A DNA stretch of 25,501 nucleotides from CAXBDP01 sp964598395 (lineage in GTDB: Bacteria; Bacteroidota; Bacteroidia; Cytophagales; Cyclobacteriaceae): the NCBI GenBank assembly GCA_964598395.1, contig CAZRBW010000046.1, positions 1 through 25,501 of the forward strand, read 5' to 3'. This document shows, piece after piece, positions 8,031-16,620 of this stretch. Positions within the stretch are counted from its first letter, which is position 1. Each line of letters starts with the position of its first letter. The notes below the pieces were generated by a model. The model was not told the DNA's origin. It saw only the letters and a list, made by a program, of their open reading frames with translations, and searched no databases. Position numbers and translations under genes: made by a program.

Positions 8031-8056
8031 AGGAGCACCCAAATTTAGGTGCTCCA
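8031..8056 (-). terminator. Rho-independent terminator of the M16 protease gene
   Basis: A perfect 8-bp stem, GGAGCACC (8032-8039) with GGTGCTCC (8048-8055), encloses an 8-nt loop. On the minus strand it lies 27 nt after the M16 stop codon and is followed by a moderately T-rich sequence. Confidence 0.7.
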
Positions 8057-8082
8057 CATTTATTTGTCATTGAAATTCAAAA

Positions 8083-10899
8083 TTACTCTTGAGGCAATTT
8101 TAATACTCTGATATATTGATCTTTCGTCAAATATTTATTTGCTGCTGCTTTGATAGCCTCTGTAGTTACAGATTCAATTCTTGCTTCAGAACTTAGTATT
8201 TGTTCTCTGTCGATTCCGTCAGATTGGTAACTACTCAATCTGCCTAACCAAAAGGCATTACGCTCCTTGTTTTCGGTCAACTGACGCTTTTTGGTTTCTT
8301 GTACTTTAGCCAAATCTTCCGCAGAAGGGCCTTCAGTTTTCAGCTTTTCAATTTCTCGCCAAGTAGCATCAGTTAGTTTCTCCACGTTTTCAGGTGCACA
8401 TGGGAACTGCACTATAAACTGGTAACGTTCGCTTGGAGTTTTGCCTGAGCTGCCTCCAGCATTTGCACCATAAACACCACCAATTTCCTCCCGCAATGTT
8501 TCAATCAATTTGATGGTCAAAAGCTCACCCATTTGGTTGATGATTTCAGCATTTTCTAAACTATATTCTGATTCATCGGAGAATATCATTACTACCGTTG
8601 CTTTATCATCTTGGCCTACTCGTATCACTTCTTCTACATTTCCAGATGGTGGCACCAAGCCCAAATCCTTGTAGTTTTCATTCTTATTGCTAGCTGGCAA
8701 AGAGCCTAAGTATTGAGCTAGCAAAGGCTTCATTGCCTCCACGTCGAAATTACCAACAAAAGTGAAATGGAAGCCAGAAGCATCTGCAAATCTCTCTTTG
8801 TAAATTTCCAACATTCTGTCTAAGGATAATGCGTCAATATCTGCTGGTGAAGGCAAAGCAGCTCCCCGGGGATTATTCTGTGTAAGCAATTTGCTAATAG
8901 CTATCTGGAATTGAATATCAGGATTTGCCATAATCATTGCCAACTGTGCCTTTTGGGAAGTTTGGAACGATTTGAAAAAGTCCTCATTTCTAAATGGCTG
9001 AGTAAAGTACAGATGCGTCAATTGCAGCATTGTCTCCAAATCTTTCGGTGTAGTATTGCCACTAATACTCTGAGAATACATTCCAATACTTGGAGATACA
9101 CGGGCATTTTTGCCAGCTAATAATTTTTGTAAATCCGTAGAACTGAACTCTCCAACGCCACTATTTGCTACGATTGAACTTGCAAAAGTTGCATTAAAAT
9201 GATCTGCTTCGGAATAAAGAGATTGACCTCCTTTTGCTGAAGCGCTCATTACAATTTCGTCATTCTTGAATTCTGTTGGCTTTAAAGTAACTTTTACGCC
9301 ATTACTAAGCTCTAAATCTACTATACCCAAGGCAGTATTTTCTGTTTGCGCTACTACCGAACCAGCGGGAGGTAAAGCAGATATTAGCTCTGCACCACCC
9401 ATTGTATCTTCATAAGGTGTTAACTCCTCTTTCTCTACATTTGCAAGTACGGCCAATAATTCCTGTTCTGTTGGATATACAAGTCCTTCTCCTTCAGGCC
9501 CGATCACGATGATCACTCGATTTTCGTCAAGGAAAAGCTCCTTCACCATGCTATTGACTTCTGCAACAGTGATGGTTGGCAAAACCTGCTGAGCAAATTC
9601 ATACCTGAATTCTGTAGAAGGGATCGGAGAGTTGCTTAGGAAGTTTGCTACATAGCGACTAGTAAATACTCCTGATTCCGTCTTGTCTCTATCATTGTAA
9701 GATCTTTCTTGGCCAGCCAAATATTGCTTTTTGTAGCGTTCCAATTCACCTTCGGTGAAACCATGACGAGCTACTCTTTCATTTTCTCGTAATATCGCTT
9801 CGAAGCCTTTGATGATTCCATCTTGAGGCACGGCAGCACTCATGGTGAAAAATGTAGCGGTAGCAACGAAATCCTGCACGCCAACACCTCCGCCAATAAA
9901 TGGAGGTTCGGCTTGCTGACGAAGCTCATTCAAACGCAGGTTGAGCATACCTGTATATGCACTACGAATGATTGATTTTCTCAAATCACCTAATGTTTTA
10001 GTCTCAATTTTAGGATGCTTAATATACATCTCTACCTGAGTGGAACCTTGCTCAGGATCAGTTTCTATGGCGACAATTGTTTCTTTGTGGCCTGGCACAT
10101 CAAAGTATTCTCTTTCTCTGCTATTAGCAGGATTTTGCTGACTGCCGAAATACTTTTTGATAAGTGCTTCCATTTCAGCAGCATCCAAATCGCCTACCGC
10201 TACTACTGACATCAAATCTGGACGGTACCAATCTTTATAGAAACTTCTTAATACATCGTATTCAAAATTTCTAAGAATATCTACTTTACCAATTGGAAGC
10301 CGTTCAGCATATCTTGAATTATAGAAAAGCTTACTAAAATAACGGTCGGACATACGCTGGGAAGCGCCTCGACCTGTTCGCCATTCTTCTATAACTACAC
10401 CTCTTTCATCATCTATATCTTTATCATTCAGCAATGCCCCAAATGCCCAGTCAGCCAATACGAGCATCCCTTTTTCAAGATTTTCAGGACTGTTCAAAGG
10501 AATCGGCAGAATATATACTGTTTCGTCGAAGCTCGTGTAAGCATTCAAATCTGCACCAAACTGCACACCCATAGATTGCAGAAATGAAATCAGTTCATTC
10601 TCAGAGAAATTAGTAGAGCCATTGAAACCCATATGCTCCATAAAGTGAGCAAGTCCTCTTTGATCATCATTCTCCAAAATAGACCCTGCTTTTACTACTA
10701 AACGAAGCTCCATTTTAGCCTCAGGTTGCTTATTTTCCCTTACATAATAGGTAAGTCCATTTTCAAGTTTCCCAATCTTCACATTAGGATCTGTAGGAAT
10801 TGCTTGATTCAAATTGAGTTGTTGAGCACCCGCAATGAAGCCAAAACATACGAAACCTACAGCTAAGAGGGATATCCTCCTACCATTTGCCTTCCACAT
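8083..10899 (-). CDS. M16 family zinc metallopeptidase, two-repeat (PqqL-like)
   Basis: The 938-residue protein starts with a signal peptide (basic GRR, hydrophobic core, AGA before residue 26), so it is exported to the periplasm. The inverted zinc motif HxxEH is seen as HFMEH (His85, Glu88, His89), with the distal zinc ligand in DERGVVIEEW (Glu171 or Glu172). The N-terminal half is the active M16 repeat. The C-terminal half, from about residue 500, is a second M16 fold that lacks HxxEH but keeps the substrate-contact region (IGGVYGANAGGSSG). The length fits the 900-950 residue one-chain enzymes found in Bacteroidota. It should degrade peptides in the envelope. The ATG has no Shine-Dalgarno sequence. 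A TAATTTTA box on the minus strand (10938-10945) lies 39 nt upstream and may be a -7 promoter element. No protease partner gene is adjacent. Confidence 0.88.
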   Translation of the reverse strand: MWKANGRRISLLAVGFVCFGFIAGAQQLNLNQAIPTDPNVKIGKLENGLTYYVRENKQPEAKMELRLVVKAGSILENDDQRGLAHFMEHMGFNGSTNFSENELISFLQSMGVQFGADLNAYTSFDETVYILPIPLNSPENLEKGMLVLADWAFGALLNDKDIDDERGVVIEEWRTGRGASQRMSDRYFSKLFYNSRYAERLPIGKVDILRNFEYDVLRSFYKDWYRPDLMSVVAVGDLDAAEMEALIKKYFGSQQNPANSREREYFDVPGHKETIVAIETDPEQGSTQVEMYIKHPKIETKTLGDLRKSIIRSAYTGMLNLRLNELRQQAEPPFIGGGVGVQDFVATATFFTMSAAVPQDGIIKGFEAILRENERVARHGFTEGELERYKKQYLAGQERSYNDRDKTESGVFTSRYVANFLSNSPIPSTEFRYEFAQQVLPTITVAEVNSMVKELFLDENRVIIVIGPEGEGLVYPTEQELLAVLANVEKEELTPYEDTMGGAELISALPPAGSVVAQTENTALGIVDLELSNGVKVTLKPTEFKNDEIVMSASAKGGQSLYSEADHFNATFASSIVANSGVGEFSSTDLQKLLAGKNARVSPSIGMYSQSISGNTTPKDLETMLQLTHLYFTQPFRNEDFFKSFQTSQKAQLAMIMANPDIQFQIAISKLLTQNNPRGAALPSPADIDALSLDRMLEIYKERFADASGFHFTFVGNFDVEAMKPLLAQYLGSLPASNKNENYKDLGLVPPSGNVEEVIRVGQDDKATVVMIFSDESEYSLENAEIINQMGELLTIKLIETLREEIGGVYGANAGGSSGKTPSERYQFIVQFPCAPENVEKLTDATWREIEKLKTEGPSAEDLAKVQETKKRQLTENKERNAFWLGRLSSYQSDGIDREQILSSEARIESVTTEAIKAAANKYLTKDQYIRVLKLPQE

Positions 10900-11040
10900 A
10901 ATTTTGATATTTAGAATATTTGAAATTGATTTATTAATAAAATTAGCAAAAATTGCGTTTTTAGTTTTGTTCTAATGACAAGCGGTTTTTGCTTTGAATA
11001 GATGGAAGATTTATCAGTTGAAAAAACAGTGACACATCTC

Positions 11041-11631
11041 CTAGTTTTTCAAAAATACCCTAACCAATAAGCCTATACCCAGAAAGATGAAAATATCTGC
11101 AAAATTGAATACTGGCCAAAAAGTAACTGGATTTCCTCCAATAATTGGCACCCACGCTGCAAAATAGCCATCGTATAGATCGAGGTACAGCATGTCAATA
11201 ACTTTGCCATGAAACCAAGGAGTGCTACTATCTATTACAGCATTGCCAAACCACACTCCATAGAAGATATTATCTATCAAGTTGGCAATGGCTCCTCCTG
11301 CTACCAAGCTTAATGGCAGTTTGTAGTCCCGCTTATGGCCATAAACCAAATAGGCTAATAAACCAATGCAGATCATTAATCGAAGTAAACTCAAAGCAAG
11401 CTTTCCATACGGAAAATCCCAATTCCAGCCGAATGCCATTCCTGAATTTGTGGCATAATAGATTTTAAACCAATCGTCAATAAGGATTATCTGGCCTGGC
11501 AGCCCTAAATCCATATTGAAATGTACCCAAAACTTGGTGGATTGATCTAGTAGAATAATCATTAAAACAAAGAGGAAATAAGGTCTCCATTTTCTGGAAT
11601 CCTCCCTTATTTCCTCTTGTCTATCTTCCAT
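11041..11631 (-). CDS. lspA: Lipoprotein signal peptidase II
   Basis: The 196-residue inner-membrane aspartyl protease removes signal peptides from diacylated prolipoproteins, of which this window encodes at least three. It has four hydrophobic segments and the family motifs: DQSTKFWV (29-36), NSGMAF (62-67), GGAIANLID with catalytic Asp120, and VFNFAD with catalytic Asp179. The loop between the two aspartates is long (about 58 residues) compared with the Escherichia coli enzyme, as is usual in Bacteroidota. The charged N-terminal 16 residues are an extension before the first membrane helix. Its ATG directly follows the ileS stop codon with no gap, so it is translationally linked to ileS. The ileS-lspA order is also found in proteobacteria. 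Confidence 0.95.
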   Translation of the reverse strand: MEDRQEEIREDSRKWRPYFLFVLMIILLDQSTKFWVHFNMDLGLPGQIILIDDWFKIYYATNSGMAFGWNWDFPYGKLALSLLRLMICIGLLAYLVYGHKRDYKLPLSLVAGGAIANLIDNIFYGVWFGNAVIDSSTPWFHGKVIDMLYLDLYDGYFAAWVPIIGGNPVTFWPVFNFADIFIFLGIGLLVRVFLKN

Positions 11632-14600
11632 TTATTGTATTTTAATTGAGAGCTTTATTTCAAACTCATCCATCTCCAATACTGTGCCATCCGCCACATC
11701 ATTTTCAATTTCAAATGATAGTGCTTGTGTTTCGGTGCAGATGTAATCAGAGAAACTCTTGACAGATCTATCAACCAAATCATTTCCAGCTTCGAGGCGG
11801 ATATTGATTTTGTCTTGTACCTCCAAACCCATGTCCTTTCGCATATTTTGGATTCGATTCACCAAATCTCTAGCGATTCCCTCTTGCTTCAATTCATCGC
11901 TAATGTTTACATCCAATGCTACAGTAAGTCCTGCTTCTGAAGCTACAGACCAACCTGGAATGTCTTGAGAAGAAATTATCACATCTTCCAATTCCAGTTG
12001 CACAGTTTCGCCATCGAGTGAAATGCTGATCATACCATTTTTCTCAATCTCGCTTATTTCAGCTTTGCCCCAAGTAGTAATTACAGCAGCTACAGCTTTC
12101 ATTTGCGGACCAAATTGCTTTCCTAATTTCGGGAAATTAGGTTTTACACTTTTCACCAATATGCCCGAAGTATCATCAATATATTCGATCTCCTTGATAT
12201 TGACTTCCGCTTTGATCAAAGCTTCCACATGTTCCAATTGATCTTTGGTTTTGGAAGACAATACAGGAATTAAGATTCGCTGCAATGGCTGGCGAACTTT
12301 CACTTTTTCCTTTTTGCGAAGTGAATGAACTAGAGATGAAACATCCTGCGCCAATTGCATACTTTGCTCCAAATCTTGGTTGATCCATTCCTGCTTAGCA
12401 GTAGGCCAAGTACCCAAATGCAATGAACCTACTTGCTCGTCGGCTGCTAGATTTTGATGTAGCCACTCTGCATAGAAAGGAGCAAATGAAGCCATAAGAC
12501 TGGCAAGCTTTTGCAAGCATTCATACAATGTCTCGTATGCAGCTTGCTTATCGGCTGTCATATCTCCTCGCCAGAAACGCTTACGTGCCAAGCGCACATA
12601 CCAATTGGAAAGTTGATCTGTAGTGAAGTTCATAATAGCGCGGGTGGCACGAGTTGCATCGTAATTGTCCATCGCTGCCTCCACTTCCAAAATCAAGCTT
12701 TGCAGCTTAGACATAATCCACTGATCCAGCTCAGGGCGATTTTTTATGGCAACTTGTTTATTCGCGTCGAATTTGAAATGGTCCAAATTCGCATATAGCG
12801 CAAAGAATGCATAAGTATTGGTAAGCGTACCGAAGAATCTACGTTGCACTTCTGCTACGCCTTCCAGATTGAATTTGAGGTTGTCCCAAGGGTTAGCATT
12901 GCTGAGCATATACCAGCGAGTAGCATCAGGGCCATAAGTATCTAGCGTGGTAAATGGATTGATGGCATTGCCCAATCGCTTACTCATTTTGTTGCCATCC
13001 TTATCGAGTACTAGGCCATTGGCAATTACATTTTTGAAGGCAACGCTATCGAAAAGCATTACGGCCAATGCATGCAAAGTGAAAAACCAGCCACGAGTTT
13101 GATCCACTCCTTCGGCAATATAATCGGCAGGAAAATTCGCTTCAAATACATCCTTATTTTCGAATGGATAATGCCATTGTGCATAAGGCATGGCACCGCT
13201 GTCGAACCATACATCAATCAAATCCTTCTCGCGATACATGGCTTGTCCAGAATCACTTAGTAGGATTATATCATCCACATAAGGTCTGTGAAGATCTATT
13301 TCGCCATCAATGGTTGTGATGCCTTTGTCAGTAATTCCAGCAGCAATGGCCTTTTCAACCTCCCGCTTTAGCTCGTCGATAGAGCCAATGCATTTCTCCT
13401 CTTTGCCATCTTCTGTTCTCCAAATCGGCAATGGCGTGCCCCAATATCTACTTCTGCTCAAATTCCAATCCACCAGATTTTCCAGCCAATTCCCAAATCG
13501 GCCAATTCCCGTTGATTCTGGCTTCCAATTGATGGTTTTGTTTAGCTCCACCATTCGTTCTTTATACGCAGTGGTTTTGATAAACCAGCTCGAAAGTGGG
13601 TAATACAAAATCGGCTTATCCGTGCGCCAGCAATGTGGGTAGCTGTGCTCGTACTTCTCTACTTTGAAGGCCGCATTTTCAATCTTGAGGATGATGGACA
13701 ATATCACATCAGTAGATTTGTAATCTGGATGCGTTTCATCCTCGGCGGTATAATTTTTTACATAGAAATCGTCCTCACCCAATTCTCTATGGGTGGTAAT
13801 TCCATGTTCTTTTACTTTAGCAGCAATCCAAGCACCGATTTCCTTTACGAATTTCCCTTGGCGATCTACGACTGGGCCTTCTTTGCCTTCGTCGTCGGTT
13901 ACCAATAGCGGCACGATATCGTTTTCGAGGGCTACACGGTAATCGTCCGCACCGAAAGTAGGCGAAGTGTGCACGATTCCACTACCATCTTCGGTAGTTA
14001 CAAAGTCGCCTACTACCACTTGGAAAGCCTTGCCCTTTGCTTCGATAATTGGAAATAATTGATCGTAGCTCAAGCCAGCTAATTCACTGCCTTTGTAAGT
14101 AGTCAATTCCACCCAAGGGATCACCTTGTCGCCAGCTTTGTAAGCTTGCAAATCACCATCTTTTCCTTTTGAGCTGAAGTAGGCAGCGATTCTGTCTTGT
14201 GCCAAAATCACCCTTACCGGCTCGTAAGTATATGGATTGAAAGTGTTGATTAATGAATAGATGATGTTTTTACCAACGGCGCAAGCTGTATTCGCAGGCA
14301 AAGTCCACGGAGTAGTGGTCCATGCTAGCAATTGGGTGTTTTGGCCGTTGCCACAAAGCTCTTGAAAAAGCGGGTGGTTGTTTGGGCCATTCAATTTGAA
14401 TTGAGCTGTAATGGATGTGTCCTTTACATTTTGATAGGTGCCAGGTTGGTTTAGTTCGTGAGAACTAAGACCCGTACCTGCAGCAGGAGAATATGGCTGT
14501 ATAGTATAGCCTTTGTACAGAAGCCCTTTATTGTAAAGCTTTTGCAACAAGTGCCACAGCGTCTCAATATAATTCGATTCGAAAGTGATATAAGGATTAT

Positions 14601-15033
14601 CAAGATCTACCCAATAGCCCATCTTTTCGGTTAGGTCATCCCATTCGTTTTTGAAACGCATTACGGTTTCACGGCAACGCTTATTATATTCCTCTACACT
14701 TATCTTTTTGCCAATATCTTCTTTGGTAATGCCAAGCTCTTTTTCTACTTGCAGCTCCACAGGCAATCCATGCGTATCCCAACCACCTTTTCTCTTTACC
14801 TGAAAACCTTGAAGGGTTTTGTATCTACAGAAAATATCTTTGACAGTACGCGCCATCACGTGGTGAATACCCGGCGTGCCATTGGCAGAGGGTGGGCCTT
14901 CATAAAACGTGAAAGTTTCAGCTCCTTCGCGATTGGAAATGGACTTTTCGAAAACTTGATTTTCTTTCCAGAATTTAAGTATATCAGCTGCTATCTCCGC
15001 GTAATTCGGGTTTTTATACTCCCTGTATATCAT
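11632..15033 (-). CDS. ileS: Isoleucyl-tRNA synthetase, eukaryotic-like type 2, with GIHH signature
   Basis: The 1133-residue class I synthetase charges tRNA-Ile. The N-terminal catalytic signature is PSANGTPGIHHV: at 55-58 the usual HIGH reads GIHH. The second signature is KMSKR at 682-686, the standard form for this enzyme. The editing domain (roughly 190-400) has TTPWTLPAN and GSGIVHTSPTFGADD. The domain preceding KMSKR contains WFDSGAMPYAQWHYP and GVDQTRGWFF. A tRNA-binding helical domain and a long C-terminal extension follow, with no Cys-rich zinc finger at the end; the length and missing zinc finger mark the type 2 form, known for mupirocin tolerance. A good ribosome binding site (AGGATAGG) lies just before the ATG. 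The gene is the first of the ileS-lspA unit, 142 bp downstream of dgt. Confidence 0.95.
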   Translation of the reverse strand: MIYREYKNPNYAEIAADILKFWKENQVFEKSISNREGAETFTFYEGPPSANGTPGIHHVMARTVKDIFCRYKTLQGFQVKRKGGWDTHGLPVELQVEKELGITKEDIGKKISVEEYNKRCRETVMRFKNEWDDLTEKMGYWVDLDNPYITFESNYIETLWHLLQKLYNKGLLYKGYTIQPYSPAAGTGLSSHELNQPGTYQNVKDTSITAQFKLNGPNNHPLFQELCGNGQNTQLLAWTTTPWTLPANTACAVGKNIIYSLINTFNPYTYEPVRVILAQDRIAAYFSSKGKDGDLQAYKAGDKVIPWVELTTYKGSELAGLSYDQLFPIIEAKGKAFQVVVGDFVTTEDGSGIVHTSPTFGADDYRVALENDIVPLLVTDDEGKEGPVVDRQGKFVKEIGAWIAAKVKEHGITTHRELGEDDFYVKNYTAEDETHPDYKSTDVILSIILKIENAAFKVEKYEHSYPHCWRTDKPILYYPLSSWFIKTTAYKERMVELNKTINWKPESTGIGRFGNWLENLVDWNLSRSRYWGTPLPIWRTEDGKEEKCIGSIDELKREVEKAIAAGITDKGITTIDGEIDLHRPYVDDIILLSDSGQAMYREKDLIDVWFDSGAMPYAQWHYPFENKDVFEANFPADYIAEGVDQTRGWFFTLHALAVMLFDSVAFKNVIANGLVLDKDGNKMSKRLGNAINPFTTLDTYGPDATRWYMLSNANPWDNLKFNLEGVAEVQRRFFGTLTNTYAFFALYANLDHFKFDANKQVAIKNRPELDQWIMSKLQSLILEVEAAMDNYDATRATRAIMNFTTDQLSNWYVRLARKRFWRGDMTADKQAAYETLYECLQKLASLMASFAPFYAEWLHQNLAADEQVGSLHLGTWPTAKQEWINQDLEQSMQLAQDVSSLVHSLRKKEKVKVRQPLQRILIPVLSSKTKDQLEHVEALIKAEVNIKEIEYIDDTSGILVKSVKPNFPKLGKQFGPQMKAVAAVITTWGKAEISEIEKNGMISISLDGETVQLELEDVIISSQDIPGWSVASEAGLTVALDVNISDELKQEGIARDLVNRIQNMRKDMGLEVQDKINIRLEAGNDLVDRSVKSFSDYICTETQALSFEIENDVADGTVLEMDEFEIKLSIKIQ

Positions 15034-15175
15034 TACCTATCCTTTATTTATCAAACAAGTGGCAAATATCTGAAATCCACAGGAAAGAAGCGGTAAAAAT
15101 TCGCAATTTGATGAAGGACTATTGCTGGTGTTGGATTAATTCAGACCAATTCCTCTTCAATCCATGATAGGATAA

Positions 15176-16525
15176 TTACCTCAAAGGAATTCCAAAAATG
15201 GTTCTGTATCTAATTAAAGCTTCTTTGTCCGTCATACCGGAGACTACATCAATCACAATTCGCAGGGCGGAGTAGAGGTTTACATTTTCTTGTTCCAATT
15301 GCCATTTGGCATTTTCAGGGAGCAAGCGGAATATGACTTTATCTTGCGCATGCAATCTATCGGGTGCAAAATGTTTGTGGAATACCGCTCTAGAAAATCT
15401 GCTAATCAGTCCAGAAAGCACTTCGAACCCCGAAGCCTCCCGCCCAAGTACAGGTTTGGATCGGTAGATTTCCTCTACGGATAATTTGCTAATTTTTTTC
15501 AATACATCAGCCGAAGGGATTACTTCCGTCAATGATTGATCGAAAGTACCTTCAAGTAATTCATTTTCTACCTCAAGAAATTTACTGGAGCATTCTTCTA
15601 TTAATTTACCAATGGCCAACGCTCGCAATACGCCAATCCGCTCTTTTGAACCGGGGTATTGATCCAATTTGGCTGGACGATAATCTTCCTTGAGCAATGC
15701 AGCCATCAAATCTCGCGTCATTTCATAGCTGATTAAACCCATGTTGAAACCATCTTCCAAGTCCATTAGATAATAGCAAATATCATCTGCTGCCTCCACC
15801 AAAAATGTGAGAGGATGGCGCACCCATGATCCTTCTAATTCGAGCAGGCCTATTGAATTAGCCAATTGTGTAAATGCCTCCTTTTCAGTTTGGAAGAAGC
15901 CGTATTTCTTTTGGCTTTTGCGGCCTTTTATTCCTTGTATGTTTGATGGTTTTGGGTATTTGGAAAATGCAGCCAATGTCGGTATTGTTAAGCGAAGGCC
16001 TTGCCCTTCCTCCCGCATCAGCAATCTAAATCCTTGGGCATTTCCTTCGAATTTGGTCAAGTCCGTCCATTCCGCATCGTTCATATAACCTCTGAATTCT
16101 TGAGCAGCTGTATCGTGTTTAAAAAAATCAGAAATAGCTTCTTCACCTGCGTGGCCAAATGGTGGATTTCCAATGTCATGACAAAGTGCCGCTGCAGAAG
16201 TTATTGCTCCAACATCGGTTGCATTTATATTTAAATCAGAATGGCGGGAAGATAATTCTTTGCCTACATTTCTGCCCAATGAGCGGGCCACACTGGCTAC
16301 TTCCAAACTATGTGTAAGTCTATTATGTACAAAGCCCTCCTCTGGCAATGGGAATACTTGTGTTTTGTCTTGTAGCCTACGAAATGGCCCTGAGAATATA
16401 ATCCGATCATAATCTCGCTCAAAATCACTTCTCAATTCAGCCGATGCCGCATCCATCGGACTGCCAGCTTTGAATCGGATTGGCTTCAATAAATTCTGCC
16501 AATCCATGCATTTTTCATTTGCCAT
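15176..16525 (-). CDS. dgt: Deoxyguanosine triphosphate triphosphohydrolase (HD domain)
   Basis: The 449-residue cytoplasmic enzyme hydrolyses dGTP or other dNTPs to the nucleoside and triphosphate. It shows RRLQDKTQVFPL near residue 50, RLTHSLEVASVARSLG (first metal His at 72), and CHDIGNPPFGHAGE (His116, Asp117, His125). The distal metal Asp is in EAADDICYYLMDLEDG. These are the Dgt-type HD signatures. The start needs care: the ATG at 16525 gives MANEKCMDWQ, but many relatives begin with an M-x-W motif, so the second Met (16507, MDWQNLLKP) is a plausible real start. A promoter-like TAATTTTG box on the minus strand (16530-16537) would leave almost no leader for the first ATG but about 16 nt for the second. 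The gene is divergent from the histidine kinase. Confidence 0.9.
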   Translation of the reverse strand: MANEKCMDWQNLLKPIRFKAGSPMDAASAELRSDFERDYDRIIFSGPFRRLQDKTQVFPLPEEGFVHNRLTHSLEVASVARSLGRNVGKELSSRHSDLNINATDVGAITSAAALCHDIGNPPFGHAGEEAISDFFKHDTAAQEFRGYMNDAEWTDLTKFEGNAQGFRLLMREEGQGLRLTIPTLAAFSKYPKPSNIQGIKGRKSQKKYGFFQTEKEAFTQLANSIGLLELEGSWVRHPLTFLVEAADDICYYLMDLEDGFNMGLISYEMTRDLMAALLKEDYRPAKLDQYPGSKERIGVLRALAIGKLIEECSSKFLEVENELLEGTFDQSLTEVIPSADVLKKISKLSVEEIYRSKPVLGREASGFEVLSGLISRFSRAVFHKHFAPDRLHAQDKVIFRLLPENAKWQLEQENVNLYSALRIVIDVVSGMTDKEALIRYRTIFGIPLR

Positions 16526-16529
16526 AAGT

Positions 16530-16537
16530 CAAAATTA
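16530..16537 (-). promoter_or_regulatory. Candidate -7 promoter box of dgt
   Basis: On the minus strand this reads TAATTTTG, an exact TAnnTTTG match and the same 8-mer found before the M14 and DUF6702 genes. No good -33 TTTG is seen at the expected distance. If used, transcription would start at about the first ATG, which favours the internal Met start of dgt. Confidence 0.3.
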
Positions 16538-16620
16538 AACCCTTTTATATAATTCGAATAGAACTAAGATCAAAAACTCATTTTATATATTATATTGATG
16601 CTTTCTGTCCTCTACTTTTT

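Noticed and set aside
12636..14376. GCGGGTGG words in ileS (two copies) as part of the octamer family
   Set aside because: They differ by one base and two copies are too few to show that the variant belongs to the same signal.
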